From contig JABJIC010000008.1 of the NCBI GenBank assembly GCA_018661465.1, positions 81,545 through 145,544 of the forward strand: a stretch of 64,000 nt of DNA, in the 5' to 3' direction. A program made the position numbers and the translations under genes. The notes beneath the pieces are model-generated. The model was not told where the DNA came from and ran no database searches. It saw nothing but the letters and a program-made list of their open reading frames with translations. Within the stretch, counting starts at the first letter, position 1; each line of letters starts with the position of its first letter. Of this stretch, positions 29,802-40,299 are shown one piece after another. This stretch comes from Gammaproteobacteria bacterium. Its GTDB lineage: Bacteria > Pseudomonadota > Gammaproteobacteria > Pseudomonadales > Pseudohongiellaceae.

Positions 29802-31031
29802 ATGCAAGAAACCTCACTTGAAAAACAGAAAATCAAATTTCTTCTATTGGAGGCTGTTCACCAAAGCGCAAGCCTTACGTTGCAGAGATCCGGATACGAA
29901 AATGTAAGCTCACTGAAAACCTCCCTCGAGGGTGACGAGCTTCTGGAGTCCGTTGCAGACGCTCATTTCATCGGAATTCGATCCCGCACTCAACTTACTG
30001 AAGAAGTGCTTGATGCCGCTAAGAAATTGCAGGCTATTGGTTGTTTCTGCATTGGAACCAATCAAGTAGATCTAATAGCGGCGATGTCTCGGGGCATTCC
30101 CGTTTTCAATGCTCCATTTTCCAATACTCGTTCTGTGGCAGAGTTGGTTATCGGTCAAGCCATCCTTCTGCTGCGGGGTATTCCTGAAAAAAATGCGCTT
30201 CTGCACCGAGGAATCTGGCAGAAAGCAGCTCGTGGATCTTTTGAAACCCGCGGCAAAAAGCTGGGCATCATCGGCTACGGCAATATCGGATCACAGTTGA
30301 GCGTATTAGCCGAATCTATGGGCATGAAGGTTTACCTCTATGATGTAGTTAATAAACTTCCTCTAGGTAATGCCACACAGCTGCATTCCCTGGAGCAGCT
30401 AATGAGTGAATGTGATGTGGTAAGTCTTCATGTGCCGGAAACAAAAGCCACACGAGAAATGATATCAAGCAAAGAACTAGCATGGATGAACCCTCAGTCG
30501 GTGCTAATTAATGCTTCCCGAGGGTCGGTAGTAGACATCGACGCTCTGGCTGACGCTTTGGAAAACTCCAGAATTGCTGGCGCCGCGGTGGATGTTTTCC
30601 CTGTTGAGCCAAAATCCAATGATGAAGAATTTATTTCTCCATTGAGGAAGTTCGACAATTGCATTATCACGCCCCATGTAGGCGGCTCAACCATGGAGGC
30701 TCAGGAAAATATTGGTATCGAAGTGGCGGAAAAGCTCATCAAGTACAGTGACAACGGCTCCAGCTTTGCTTCAGTTAACTTTCCCGAAGTAACTCTGCCC
30801 GCTCACCCCGGAAAGCATCGCCTTCTTCATATTCATGAGAATAGACCAGGTGTACTCAGTGAAATCAATGGAATATTTTCAGAGACCGGTCTAAACATCA
30901 GTGCCCAGTTTCTACAAACCAACGAAAAGGTAGGCTATGTCGTTGTTGATATTGACGTTCAATACAGCGAGCGGGCTCTGGCAAGGCTAAATGAAGTGGA
31001 AGGAACTATTCGTTGCAGGGTTTTATTCTAG
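29802..31031 (+). CDS. serA: D-3-phosphoglycerate dehydrogenase
   Basis: First step of serine synthesis: 3-phosphoglycerate to 3-phosphohydroxypyruvate, also reducing 2-oxoglutarate to D-2-hydroxyglutarate. The Rossmann motif is LGIIGYGNIGSQLSVLA. The catalytic Arg, Glu and His lie in NASRGSVVDIDAL, VFPVEPK and ITPHVGGSTMEA. The C-terminal ACT domain (HIHENRPGVLSEINGIFSE, residues about 340-409) provides serine feedback. At 409 residues it equals E. coli SerA (410). Divergent from the D-2-hydroxyglutarate dehydrogenase across 190 bp. Confidence 0.96.
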   Translation: MQETSLEKQKIKFLLLEAVHQSASLTLQRSGYENVSSLKTSLEGDELLESVADAHFIGIRSRTQLTEEVLDAAKKLQAIGCFCIGTNQVDLIAAMSRGIPVFNAPFSNTRSVAELVIGQAILLLRGIPEKNALLHRGIWQKAARGSFETRGKKLGIIGYGNIGSQLSVLAESMGMKVYLYDVVNKLPLGNATQLHSLEQLMSECDVVSLHVPETKATREMISSKELAWMNPQSVLINASRGSVVDIDALADALENSRIAGAAVDVFPVEPKSNDEEFISPLRKFDNCIITPHVGGSTMEAQENIGIEVAEKLIKYSDNGSSFASVNFPEVTLPAHPGKHRLLHIHENRPGVLSEINGIFSETGLNISAQFLQTNEKVGYVVVDIDVQYSERALARLNEVEGTIRCRVLF

Positions 31032-31047
31032 CCAGCTTTTATCGAAC

Positions 31048-32016
31048 TCATTCTATCTCCGATAGAATTTCATCAATCAGGGCAAAAACTTTATTTCTGA
31101 ATTCCGGGGACTCATTGACCAGATGATGACGAGCCCCAGGAACCATATGCACTTGTCCGTTCGGGAATTTATCCAGCAGGCTTGGAAGATTAAATTCCCA
31201 TGCTACGGTGCCGTCTCCACTGCCCTGAATAATGTTCAGTACTAAGCCTCTTGGCTTCGCCGCGTTGAAGCGCTTTTGATAGTCGATCATGGCAAGAATC
31301 CAATCCCGCTTAAGAAATCTTGATTGCATCGCGTCACTATTTTGTAGAAAGCGCAGAAATTCTTCATCATGGCTGTTTCGAGCAAAGCTTCTCTTGGAGG
31401 AGTTAACAAACCACCGACTAATCTGAAACAAAAATCTACTCCGGCCCCAGTGCCTTGGTTTTACTAGTGGCGCCAACAGAATGTAATGAGCGATTTCAAA
31501 TTTTTCCGCTAGGTCGTCTTCCAATATTGACCCTATGATTGTCGCCGCTCCAGTACTCTGACCTGCGAGTATCCATGGCTGACTTAGCTCTTGTACTTCA
31601 GCGAGCTTAAGGCACTCAAGCAGAGCTCTATCATAGTCTCGAAAAGAATCGATGCTGGCATCTGGTCCGCTAGACAGGCCGTGTCCGGGTAGATCGAAAA
31701 TTACGACAGCGATGCCATTGTTCAGGAAGTGTTTAATGAGGTGCCCATACAGCCCCGCATGATCAAAATATCCATGGAGCAGGAATGCAGTACCCTTTTT
31801 TTCCGAAAGCGGAACATCGAAGTATTGGATGACAATCTTAAAAGAGCCACAGTCATAACTACCAATTACATGGCGAACGGCGAGGCTAGAGGATGAAAAA
31901 TCCAGGCCGTAAAAATCTATATAGGATTGTACTAACTCGGAATTTTCAGCCTCGGCGTGGAAGTCCAGAGAGGGAAGAGATTCTCTTAGTTTGTCCGCGC
32001 TTTCTTTGTCAAACAT
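31048..32016 (-). CDS. Alpha/beta-hydrolase, monoacylglycerol-lipase-like
   Basis: Cytoplasmic serine hydrolase of 322 residues. The oxyanion segment is FLLHGYFDHAGLYGHLI, the lid region FDLPGHGLSSGPDASIDSF, the nucleophile LAGQSTGAATI, the acid probably in IIQGSGDGTVAW and the histidine in PGARHHLVNE. The pattern DLPGHGxSxG plus FxDY matches lysophospholipase/monoglyceride-lipase-type hydrolases. The natural substrate is unknown. It converges with serA, with 16 bp between stops. Confidence 0.8.
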   Translation of the reverse strand: MFDKESADKLRESLPSLDFHAEAENSELVQSYIDFYGLDFSSSSLAVRHVIGSYDCGSFKIVIQYFDVPLSEKKGTAFLLHGYFDHAGLYGHLIKHFLNNGIAVVIFDLPGHGLSSGPDASIDSFRDYDRALLECLKLAEVQELSQPWILAGQSTGAATIIGSILEDDLAEKFEIAHYILLAPLVKPRHWGRSRFLFQISRWFVNSSKRSFARNSHDEEFLRFLQNSDAMQSRFLKRDWILAMIDYQKRFNAAKPRGLVLNIIQGSGDGTVAWEFNLPSLLDKFPNGQVHMVPGARHHLVNESPEFRNKVFALIDEILSEIE

Positions 32017-32144
32017 GGGCTTTATTAAACATAAGCTTTATTGAAAATGAGTTTGGCCAAATATTGTCTTAAAGAGCATGCCTTTTAAGATATTGGAAGC
32101 CTGCTCTCCTCTCTAGATCTAGCAGAGGAGTATGCGCAGGAAAA

Positions 32145-32167
32145 TAGGAGGCATCATCTATGCCTCT
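32145..32167 (-). terminator. Terminator of the tkt-epd-pgk-fba operon
   Basis: On the reverse strand, AGAGGCAT-AGATG-ATGCCTCCT is followed by TATTTTCC. It lies about 45-65 bp after the fba stop (32211). Confidence 0.55.
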
Positions 32168-32210
32168 TATCTAATCAACTGTCCGGCTAACTTCCTTGAG
32201 GGCTAAAGCC

Positions 32211-33254
32211 CTAGCTGCTATATCTCTCTGACATTTCTTCCAGAGTATAGATCTTGCCAATGTTATCAATTTGTCCGGCAGCACCGAATGCTTCGAGTCT
32301 TCCGATTACAATATCCCGCATGGCAATCAAAGTTGGGATCAGGAATTTCCGCGGATCAAATTCTGACTTGTTCTCAGCCAGAAATTTTCTTGCGGCCCCC
32401 GTGGACGCTAGTCTTAAATCAGTATCGATATTCACCTTGCGTACGCCGTGCTTAATTCCTTCCTGAATTTCTTCAACAGGCACACCGTAAGTCTCAGGGA
32501 TTTCTCCACCAAATTCATTGATGATTGCCAACCATTCCTGCGGAACCGATGAAGAACCATGCATTACTAAATGTGTGTTTGGAATTCGCTTATGAATTTC
32601 CTTGATGCGTTCGATTGCCAGAATATCACCGGTTGGTGGTCTACTAAATTTGTAGGCGCCGTGACTGGTTCCAACAGCAATGGCTAATGCATCCACCCCA
32701 GTGGCGTCGACAAAATCCGATGCTTCTTCTGGATCAGTTAGCAGCTGTGACATTGATAGCTTCCCTTCTGCACCAACGCCATCTTCTTCAGCGGCCATTC
32801 CAGTTTCCAGAGAACCAAGACAACCAATCTCTCCTTCTACCGAGACTCCACAAGCATGAGCCATATCGACTGTAGTCTTGGTAACCGACACATTGTAGTC
32901 AAAGTCAGCTGGCGTCTTGCCATCTTCCATTAAGGAACCATCCATCATTACTGAAGAAAAGCCCAGTTGAATAGATCGCTGACATACGGCAGGTGATACG
33001 CCATGATCCTGATGCATAACAATTGGTACATGCGGGTATTCTTCTATGGCACCTTGGATAAGGTGTTTAAGAAAATTGGAGCCTGCATATTTTCTTGCAC
33101 CAGCTGATGCCTGAAGGATTACCGGACTATTAGTCTGATGAGCCCCTTGCATGATTGCCTGAACTTGCTCAAGATTGTTTACGTTAAATGCCGGGACGCC
33201 ATAACCGTGTTCCGCGGCATGATCCAAAAGCTGTCTTAGACTGATAAGTGCCAT
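32211..33254 (-). CDS. fba: Class II fructose-1,6-bisphosphate aldolase
   Basis: Zinc-dependent aldolase interconverting fructose-1,6-bisphosphate with glyceraldehyde-3-phosphate and dihydroxyacetone phosphate. Metal and substrate motifs: [65 protein letters not shown] and [10 protein letters not shown]. At 347 residues it belongs to the Calvin-cycle-type subgroup (CbbA-like) also found in Pseudomonas. Last gene of the tkt-epd-pgk-fba series. Confidence 0.96.
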   Translation of the reverse strand: MALISLRQLLDHAAEHGYGVPAFNVNNLEQVQAIMQGAHQTNSPVILQASAGARKYAGSNFLKHLIQGAIEEYPHVPIVMHQDHGVSPAVCQRSIQLGFSSVMMDGSLMEDGKTPADFDYNVSVTKTTVDMAHACGVSVEGEIGCLGSLETGMAAEEDGVGAEGKLSMSQLLTDPEEASDFVDATGVDALAIAVGTSHGAYKFSRPPTGDILAIERIKEIHKRIPNTHLVMHGSSSVPQEWLAIINEFGGEIPETYGVPVEEIQEGIKHGVRKVNIDTDLRLASTGAARKFLAENKSEFDPRKFLIPTLIAMRDIVIGRLEAFGAAGQIDNIGKIYTLEEMSERYSS

Positions 33255-33358
33255 TTTCTTATTCCTCTACTTCCTAGTCTGTTCTGTTAAACGACTGTTG
33301 CGTGTTTTACTGAGTTAGTCTTACTGTGTTTGTGTTGTGTATGATGACTTCGCCTGTG

Positions 33359-34549
33359 TCACGCTCTCTCTTCCCCTCTCTCTTCCAGGACAGCGACAGC
33401 AGGAAGCACTTCCCCCTGTACATATTCCAGAAAAGCACCTCCTCCGGTGGAGATATAGGATATGTCATCAGTTACTTCAAATTTGTCTATAGCCGCTATG
33501 GTTTCGCCACCGCCTGCAATTGAGTATCCGCTATTTTTTGCAATAGCTTTCGCTACTTGTTTAGTGCCGCCGGAAAATTGCTCAAATTCAAAAACCCCAA
33601 GCGGCCCATTCCAGATGATAGTTTTCATACTGGCAATAAGCTTTGAATATTCTTCTGCGGTTTTCGGTCCGATGTCTAGAATCATATCGTCGTCTTCGAC
33701 CTCAGTCACTAGTTTAACAGTGGCCTCGGCGTGCTCGCTAAATTCCTTGGCGACAACTACATCGCTGGGCATCGGTATATTGGTTTGGGACATCAATTGG
33801 GCAGCAGTATCCACCAGGTCTGCCTCATAAAGAGACTTGCCCACGTTAAAGCCACTGGCCTTAAGAAAAGTATTGGCGATGCCTCCGCCTACAATTAGCT
33901 GATCCACTTTGTCTGAAAGATTCTTCAACACTTCCAGCTTGCTGGAAACCTTTGCCCCGCCTACTACGGCGAGCATAGGCTTTTCAGGGTTCTTGAGAGA
34001 ACGCTCCAGCGCATCCAGTTCATTGGCCAGCAGAATCCCTGCGCAAGCTACCGGTGCATATTTGGCCACACCATGGGTGCTCGCTTGGGCTCGGTGGGCC
34101 GTGCCGAATGCGTCCATCACAAAAATGTCGCACATGGCTGCATATTGACGAGAAAGCTTTTCGTCATTGCTCTTTTCGCCGGCATTGACTCGAACGTTTT
34201 CCAGTAGCAGAACATCACCAGTAAGCGCAGAATCGCCGACAGAATCATCATCAAGATAATCATTCACCAGTTTTACGCCGCATCCCAAAAGCTCAGCCAG
34301 TCTGGCCGCAACGGGCGCCAGGCTAAACTGCTGCTGCTCTATTATGGAAAGCCCTTCCGTGGGTCTTCCCATATGAGACATAAGAATTACTTTTGCCCCT
34401 TCATTCAGTGCTTTCTGAATTGTTGGCAATGATGCTCTTATACGAGTGTCATTAAGAATCTCGCCGTCTTTGACCGCGACGTTCAAATCTTCTCGTATCA
34501 ACACTCTTTTTCCAGTGAGTGAGAGTGTGTCCATGCGTTTGAAAGTCAT
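33359..34549 (-). CDS. pgk: Phosphoglycerate kinase
   Basis: Transfers phosphate from 1,3-bisphosphoglycerate to ADP. Signatures: [15 protein letters not shown] (substrate site), [54 protein letters not shown], and the terminal [12 protein letters not shown] and [14 protein letters not shown]. 396 residues, as in E. coli (387). Separated from epd by 45 bp and from fba by 104 bp; no pyruvate kinase gene is present in between. Confidence 0.97.
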   Translation of the reverse strand: MTFKRMDTLSLTGKRVLIREDLNVAVKDGEILNDTRIRASLPTIQKALNEGAKVILMSHMGRPTEGLSIIEQQQFSLAPVAARLAELLGCGVKLVNDYLDDDSVGDSALTGDVLLLENVRVNAGEKSNDEKLSRQYAAMCDIFVMDAFGTAHRAQASTHGVAKYAPVACAGILLANELDALERSLKNPEKPMLAVVGGAKVSSKLEVLKNLSDKVDQLIVGGGIANTFLKASGFNVGKSLYEADLVDTAAQLMSQTNIPMPSDVVVAKEFSEHAEATVKLVTEVEDDDMILDIGPKTAEEYSKLIASMKTIIWNGPLGVFEFEQFSGGTKQVAKAIAKNSGYSIAGGGETIAAIDKFEVTDDISYISTGGGAFLEYVQGEVLPAVAVLEERGEERA

Positions 34550-34594
34550 TTATTGCTGTTCCATCTTTGTTCTTACTAAGTATCTCATCTGCAT

Positions 34595-35614
34595 TCAGTC
34601 ATTAAGCGAGTGCAAATATTGCGCAACGTCCAACATGCGGTTTGCGTATGCCCATTCGTTGTCGAACCAAACCAGTAGCTTAAGCAGATTTTGATTGGCG
34701 ACCCTGGTCTGATTCAAATCTACAACTGCCGATCTCGGGTCATGATTAAAATCACAAGATGCGAGTGGTTCATCGGTATATCCAAGTACATTAACTGGCA
34801 GCGCTTCACTGGCCTGTTTGATGATCTCGTTTACTTCTTCCGCACTAGTAGATTTGCCAACCGAAACAGTGAGGTCCATCAATGACACATTCATGGTGGG
34901 AACTCTGATTGCTTGCGCTTTCAAGAGTCCGGACAGACCGGGCAATATTCTTTCTACACCCTTTGCTAACTGGGTTTCCACTGGAATTATTGACTGCATC
35001 GCACTTCGGTTTCTACGCAGATCATTATGATGATAACTGTCGATGACCGGCTGATCATTCATCGCAGAGTGAATAGTCGTAATAACTCCCGATTCGATTT
35101 TCAGCGAATCATCAATAGCGCTAAGAACCGGTACGATACAATTAGAGGTACAAGAAGCATTGGAGATAATGCGCGAACTGCTTGAGAGTTCTTGATGATT
35201 AATTCCATAAACAACGGTGGCATCGACATTGTTTTCTGCGGGCTGTGAAAAAAGAATTCTCTTGGCTCCGTTATCCAAATGAAGTTGCGCAGTTTCTCTA
35301 TCGCTATAGGTTCCGCTGCACTCCATAACAAGATCTACCTGTTGTTCTCGCCAGCTCTGTGCATCCGCTGCTTCGGTATTGCTAACACTAATTTTGTCTC
35401 CATTGATGATTAGTGCAGACTCTGCCTCTTCAACAGTGCCGAGAAATCGACCGTGTGTGCTGTCGTAGCGAGTGAGATGAGCCAGGTTAGCAATATCAGC
35501 CAAATCATTGATAGCAACAATTCGGAGGTCGGCGTAGTTTGTTGACTCATAGAATGCGCGCAGCACGCATCTTCCGATGCGGCCGTATCCGTTGATAGCG
35601 ATGCGATAAGTCAT
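34595..35614 (-). CDS. epd: Erythrose-4-phosphate dehydrogenase (GAPDH family)
   Basis: NAD-dependent dehydrogenase with the GAPDH fold; the Epd type oxidises erythrose-4-phosphate for pyridoxal phosphate synthesis and also keeps some GAPDH activity. NAD motif AINGYGRIGRCVLRAFYES; catalytic cysteine in SNASCTSNCIVPVL; histidine in TTIHSAMNDQPVIDSY. FNHDPRSAVVDLNQTRV and the YDSTHGRF motif match Epd better than glycolytic GapA. Flanked by tkt and pgk as in E. coli and Pseudomonas, where the neighbour is epd. 339 residues. Confidence 0.87.
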   Translation of the reverse strand: MTYRIAINGYGRIGRCVLRAFYESTNYADLRIVAINDLADIANLAHLTRYDSTHGRFLGTVEEAESALIINGDKISVSNTEAADAQSWREQQVDLVMECSGTYSDRETAQLHLDNGAKRILFSQPAENNVDATVVYGINHQELSSSSRIISNASCTSNCIVPVLSAIDDSLKIESGVITTIHSAMNDQPVIDSYHHNDLRRNRSAMQSIIPVETQLAKGVERILPGLSGLLKAQAIRVPTMNVSLMDLTVSVGKSTSAEEVNEIIKQASEALPVNVLGYTDEPLASCDFNHDPRSAVVDLNQTRVANQNLLKLLVWFDNEWAYANRMLDVAQYLHSLND

Positions 35615-35691
35615 GGTTGTCTACCGATTGGACTGCATTGTCTTGGAGAGTAGTCGTTGAGAGCTGTTTTTGAGACCTGTTTTGAGGAGTA

Positions 35692-35717
35692 CAGCTACTC
35701 AGATATCCAAGTAGCTG
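35692..35717. repeat. Perfect 8-bp inverted repeat between tkt and epd
   Basis: CAGCTACT and AGTAGCTG flank 10 bases in the 147-bp tkt-epd spacer. It could act as an mRNA-processing or partial termination hairpin; the flanking T run (TTTATT) is on the forward strand, not in the direction of transcription. Confidence 0.45.
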
Positions 35718-35761
35718 TTTATTCCACAAACTCTCTAACTCTCATGCTCCCTAACTCTCTC

Positions 35762-37768
35762 TTAAGCAGCACCAAATGATTTTGCAGTTTCGACTATATT
35801 TTCTGCCGTGAATCCAAAATGCTCCATTAGAACCGCGCCCGGTGCAGATTCACCGAAGGATCTCATGCCGATTACTTTTCCATCCAGACCCACTAGCCTG
35901 CCCCAGTACTCAGCGGCTGCCGCTTCTACTGCGATTCGGCTGCGTACACTGTTGGGTAAGACAGATTCCTGGTAGTCAGCGTCTTGAGATTCAAATATAT
36001 CGACGCTTGGCATGGACACAAGCCGTGCATTAATGCCCTGCTCTTGCAGTGTATTAACTGCCTCAAGGCTAATGCCCACTTCCGATCCGGTGGCGATAAC
36101 AATTACTTCCGCGTCACCACTGCAGTCTTTAAGAACATATCCACCTCTAGCAACATTTGCTAACTGTAGGTCGTCACGAGACTGGTGAGGGAGCCCTTGC
36201 CTGGAAAACACCAGGGAAGTTGGACCGGCTTGATTCTGAATAGCCGACTTCCATGCCACCGCGGTTTCCACATTGTCGCAGGGACGCCACACCGACATAT
36301 TCGGTGTCGTGCGCAGGTTGGAAATCTGTTCTATAGGCTGGTGAGTTGGTCCGTCTTCGCCCTGACCGATAGAGTCATGGGTGTAGACGAAAATGCTCTG
36401 CTGTTTCATCAGAGCCGCCATACGGGTTGCGTTGCGGGCATATTCCATGAAGATCAGGAAAGTTGCGGTATAGGGTATAAACCCACCATGCAGCGCCATG
36501 CCCGAGGCCATAGCCGTCATGCCGAATTCTCTCACCCCGTAGTAGATGTAGTTACCATCCGCTTTTTCACTAATCGGCGAACTTCCACTCCAGTTGGTGA
36601 GATTAGACCCTGTTAAATCTGCGGAGCCACCGATTATTTCCGGAAGAATCGCTGCAAAGGTTTCGATACAGTTCTGTGAAGCCTTCCGACTGGCAATACT
36701 CTCGTCCGTTGCCTGACATTGTTTGATGTAGTCATTGGCCGCCTCTTCGAAATAGCCCGGCAATTGCCCTTTAAGTCGCCTTACCAGCTCCATCGCCAAG
36801 TCCGGATGCTCTTCCTCGTAAATCACCAGCTTTTCTTTCCAGGCGGATTCAGAGCTAAAACCTTTCTCGGTGCAGTCCCAGGCCTGTTTCACGTCTTCAG
36901 GAACAATGAACGCGCCATGTGGCCAGTCTAGTGCCTTGCGGGTTGCTGCTATTTCATCATCACCCAGTGGAGCGCCGTGGGTGGCCGAAGTGCCTTGTTT
37001 GTTCGGTGAGCCATAACCAATAATGGTTTTACAGCTAATCAGCGTAGGCCGATCGGTGACATCCTGTGCCTGTTGAATAGCCAGACTGATGGCTTCTGAA
37101 TCATGACCATCGATTGAAATCACTTGCCAGCCATATGCTTCGAATCGCTTGGAAGTGTCGTCGGAAAACCATTGGTCAACTTCACCATCGATGGAAATGC
37201 CGTTGTCGTCATAGAAGACAACCAGCTTGCCCAGATTAAGCGTGCCAGCCAGAGAACAAACCTCGTGAGAGATGCCTTCCATCAGGCAGCCGTCGCCGGC
37301 AAAAACATAGGTGAAATGATCGACTACTTCATGGCCTTCACGGTTGAACTGGGCTGCGAGGGTTTTTTCCGCAACCGCCATGCCTACCGCATTAGCCAGA
37401 CCCTGGCCCAGTGGGCCGGTGGTGGTTTCTACTCCAGGAGTATATCCATACTCGGGATGACCCGGAGTCTTGGAATCCATTTGACGGAAATTCTTAATAT
37501 CGTCGATAGACAGGTCATAACCTGTCAGGTGCAACAAGGAATAGATCAGCATGGAGCCGTGACCATTTGAAAGCACAAATCGATCACGGTTAAACCAACC
37601 AGGATTGCTGGGGTTATGCTTATAGAAATCCTTCCACAGCACTTCCGCTATGTCTGCCATTCCCATGGGCGCGCCGGGATGGCCGGAATTCGCCTTTTGA
37701 ATTGCGTCCATGCTCAGGGCACGTATTGCATTGGCACATTGTTTACGAGACACAGCGTTATCCGCCAT
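35762..37768 (-). CDS. tkt: Transketolase
   Basis: Thiamine diphosphate enzyme moving two-carbon units between sugar phosphates. The ThDP motif starts at [18 protein letters not shown] and ends with [11 protein letters not shown]. Catalytic histidines appear in [26 protein letters not shown] and [17 protein letters not shown]. 668 residues, near E. coli TktA (663). It is the first gene of the operon supplying sugar phosphates, divergent from the sahR-like gene. The leader holds an imperfect hairpin AACTTTG...CAAAGTT at 37790-37812. Confidence 0.97.
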   Translation of the reverse strand: MADNAVSRKQCANAIRALSMDAIQKANSGHPGAPMGMADIAEVLWKDFYKHNPSNPGWFNRDRFVLSNGHGSMLIYSLLHLTGYDLSIDDIKNFRQMDSKTPGHPEYGYTPGVETTTGPLGQGLANAVGMAVAEKTLAAQFNREGHEVVDHFTYVFAGDGCLMEGISHEVCSLAGTLNLGKLVVFYDDNGISIDGEVDQWFSDDTSKRFEAYGWQVISIDGHDSEAISLAIQQAQDVTDRPTLISCKTIIGYGSPNKQGTSATHGAPLGDDEIAATRKALDWPHGAFIVPEDVKQAWDCTEKGFSSESAWKEKLVIYEEEHPDLAMELVRRLKGQLPGYFEEAANDYIKQCQATDESIASRKASQNCIETFAAILPEIIGGSADLTGSNLTNWSGSSPISEKADGNYIYYGVREFGMTAMASGMALHGGFIPYTATFLIFMEYARNATRMAALMKQQSIFVYTHDSIGQGEDGPTHQPIEQISNLRTTPNMSVWRPCDNVETAVAWKSAIQNQAGPTSLVFSRQGLPHQSRDDLQLANVARGGYVLKDCSGDAEVIVIATGSEVGISLEAVNTLQEQGINARLVSMPSVDIFESQDADYQESVLPNSVRSRIAVEAAAAEYWGRLVGLDGKVIGMRSFGESAPGAVLMEHFGFTAENIVETAKSFGAA

Positions 37769-37942
37769 CGATCAAACTCCTTACGGCTAAACTTTGGTAT
37801 TCAAACAAAGTTGGTAATTCAAATGAAGGGCGCTATTTTCCCGCACCTGAACCCAATATGCCATACGGTGTAAGCATTAAATTGTGACTAGCTTGTTTTG
37901 CGTCAATTCGGCTCCCGATCAACTCCCGAATAGCCTCAATAT

Positions 37943-37966
37943 CTATATCAATATATTTTGATATAG
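37943..37966. promoter_or_regulatory. 24-bp palindromic operator in the tkt/sahR intergenic region
   Basis: CTATATCAA and TTGATATAG are perfect 9-bp inverted arms separated by TATATT. The site ends 70 bp before the ArsR-methyltransferase start. A perfect AT-rich dyad of this size is the expected target of a dimeric winged-helix ArsR regulator, here probably its own gene product. Confidence 0.68.
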
Positions 37967-38036
37967 GTTGATCGGCCCTTGAATAGCTGCTAATGTAGCG
38001 GCTTTTCAAGATGGCAGCAGGAACAAACTGGCTCAA

Positions 38037-39041
38037 ATGAGTATTTCCGCTCTAAGAAAAGAGGACGAAGGCTCCTTGAGCCCGATGGATGCTCTGAGTG
38101 TGCTGCATAAGGCTCTTGCGGACGGTTTACGGCTGCAGATACTGAGACTGCTCAAGAACGAGAGTTTTGGTGTATTGGAGATTTGTCGAATACTGGATAT
38201 TCGCCAATCGGCACTAAGTCATCATTTGAAAGTGCTGGCTACGGCAAGCCTGGTGTCTACTCGACGGGAAGGAAATTCGATTTTTTATCGGCGTGCCTTT
38301 CTCGGCGAGGAAGACTGCTTTGGCGATATCAAACGAGCTGTCTTCGAAAGTATGGATGCTCAGCCATTAGGCGAAGAGCAGAGAAAGAAGATTAACCAGA
38401 TTCAGCTGGAGCGATCTCAGCTGTCTCTTAGCTTCTTTAACAAGAACGCTGACAAGTTTAGAGAAAAGCAGGGCCTCATCGTTGAACACGATCAGTACCA
38501 TAGCAGTCTGCATGATTTGATTGCTGGTCTGGGGCTTGATGCTGACGCAAGAATTCTGGAGGTTGGCCCGGGAGAAGGCCAGTTATTGGTGGCGCTGGCT
38601 TCCAGATTTAAACAACTCACTGCGCTGGATAACTCAAGAGACATGCTTGATAAATCGAGAGCAGCCGTTAGTGAAGCAGGCTTCACTGATGTTGAGTTTG
38701 TTCTTGGCGACACCACTGTTGCCAGAAAGCAGGGAGTTAATGCAGACCTGATTATTTTCGATATGGTACTGCATCATATTTCCTCTCCTGCAAGAACCTT
38801 TAAGGACATAGCCGCCCTGCTCAACCCAGATGGCTATGCCCTGATTGTTGAACTATGTGTTCACGATCAAGACTGGGTTAGAGAGTCCTGTGGTGATCTT
38901 TGGTTGGGCTTTGAAAAAAGCGATCTCGAACATTGGGCAAGCAAGGCTGGACTGGAGACTCAACAGAGCTCCTTTCTTGGTTTGCGAAATGGTTTTCAGA
39001 TTCAGATGTGCACATTTAAGAATGTGACGTCTGGCTCCTAA
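38037..39041 (+). CDS. ArsR-family regulator fused to a SAM-dependent methyltransferase domain (SahR-like)
   Basis: 334-residue fusion. The N-terminal ArsR winged helix (about 15-100) contains LSVLHKALADGLRLQILRLL and LDIRQSALSHHLKVL; the metal-binding cysteine motif of arsenic sensors is absent. The C-terminal methyltransferase domain (about 150-330) has motif I ARILEVGPGEGQLLVALA and ADLIIFDMVLHHISSPA. SahR, an ArsR-type repressor sensing S-adenosylhomocysteine, controls metK/ahcY/metF in many proteobacteria, and this gene lies directly upstream of exactly these three. The methyltransferase domain may bind SAH rather than catalyse; this is inferred. A palindrome at 37943-37966 is the likely operator. 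Confidence 0.82.
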   Translation: MSISALRKEDEGSLSPMDALSVLHKALADGLRLQILRLLKNESFGVLEICRILDIRQSALSHHLKVLATASLVSTRREGNSIFYRRAFLGEEDCFGDIKRAVFESMDAQPLGEEQRKKINQIQLERSQLSLSFFNKNADKFREKQGLIVEHDQYHSSLHDLIAGLGLDADARILEVGPGEGQLLVALASRFKQLTALDNSRDMLDKSRAAVSEAGFTDVEFVLGDTTVARKQGVNADLIIFDMVLHHISSPARTFKDIAALLNPDGYALIVELCVHDQDWVRESCGDLWLGFEKSDLEHWASKAGLETQQSSFLGLRNGFQIQMCTFKNVTSGS

Positions 39042-39093
39042 TTTTTATTTTATATAATTATCACTAAGTGAATTAATAACTGGGGAATATGTA

Positions 39094-40254
39094 ATGGCAG
39101 AATCAACATTGTTTACATCGGAGTCGGTTTCCGAAGGTCATCCAGACAAAATGGCTGATCAGATCTCTGATGCAATACTCGACGCTTGTCTTGAGACAGA
39201 CGCGGCTTCACGAGTAGCCTGCGAAACCATGATCAAGACAGGCATGGTAATTGTAGCTGGTGAAATTACTACGGAAGCCTACGTCGATATTGAAAATCTA
39301 GTCAGGGAAGTTGTAAACGAAATCGGCTATGACAATGTTGAGAGCGGTTTCCACGGTGACACCTGTGCTGTATTGAATGCGCTAGGCAAACAGTCAGCTG
39401 ACATTTCAATGGGTGTTGATGATTCAGCAGATCATGAACAAGGCGCCGGCGACCAGGGTTTAATGTTCGGTTATGCCACTAACGAAACTGACGTTCTTAT
39501 GCCCGCCCCTATTACTTATTCTCACCTATTGGTTAAACGTCAAGCCGAAGTTCGCAAGAGCGGCAAACTTCCCTGGTTACAACCAGATGCTAAAAGCCAG
39601 ATCACTTTCCGATATGAAGATGGCAAGCCTGTTGCAATCGATGCCGTTGTTCTTTCTACGCAACATCGAGAGGAAATTTCTCAGCCTGATCTGCATGAAG
39701 CGGTAATGGAAGAAATCATCAAGCCGGTTCTACCTAAAAACTGGATCACTCCTGAGACAAAATATTTCATCAACCCAACCGGACGCTTTGTTATCGGCGG
39801 CCCTCACGGCGACTGTGGTCTCACTGGCCGTAAGATTATTGTAGACACCTACGGCGGCATGGCTCGCCATGGTGGTGGCGCATTCTCAGGCAAGGACCCG
39901 TCAAAAGTTGACCGCTCTGCAGCCTATGTCGCACGTTATGTTGCAAAGAATTTGGTTGCTGCAGGCATCGTCGATCGTGTTGAGATTCAACTCTCTTACG
40001 CTATCGGAGTAGCTGAACCTACATCCATCAGTGTCGATACTTTTGGCACAAACAAGATCTCCAATGACCGCATCGTAAGCCTGATTCGAAATAATTTTGA
40101 ACTCAGACCAAAGGGTTTGATTGCCATGCTCGATCTGAAGAAGCCTATCTATCGTGACACTGCCGCCTACGGTCACTTCGGAAGAGAAGATTTGGATCTT
40201 AGCTGGGAGAAAACAGATAAGGCGGACTTACTGAAAAGCGAAGCTGGTCTATAA
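39094..40254 (+). CDS. metK: S-adenosylmethionine synthetase
   Basis: Makes SAM from methionine and ATP. Signature segments: [55 protein letters not shown] and [19 protein letters not shown]. 386 residues (E. coli 384). 52 bp after the sahR-like gene on the same strand and followed by ahcY, so it begins the methyl-cycle operon. Confidence 0.98.
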   Translation: MAESTLFTSESVSEGHPDKMADQISDAILDACLETDAASRVACETMIKTGMVIVAGEITTEAYVDIENLVREVVNEIGYDNVESGFHGDTCAVLNALGKQSADISMGVDDSADHEQGAGDQGLMFGYATNETDVLMPAPITYSHLLVKRQAEVRKSGKLPWLQPDAKSQITFRYEDGKPVAIDAVVLSTQHREEISQPDLHEAVMEEIIKPVLPKNWITPETKYFINPTGRFVIGGPHGDCGLTGRKIIVDTYGGMARHGGGAFSGKDPSKVDRSAAYVARYVAKNLVAAGIVDRVEIQLSYAIGVAEPTSISVDTFGTNKISNDRIVSLIRNNFELRPKGLIAMLDLKKPIYRDTAAYGHFGREDLDLSWEKTDKADLLKSEAGL

Positions 40255-40299
40255 CACTATTTATACGGGACCGCTGACGGTTTCCTTTTGGAGAGAACA

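Noticed and set aside
40255..40299. SAH riboswitch upstream of ahcY
   Set aside because: The 45-bp spacer holds only TTATACGGGACC and the ribosome site; the known element needs about 80 nt and its conserved core is absent.
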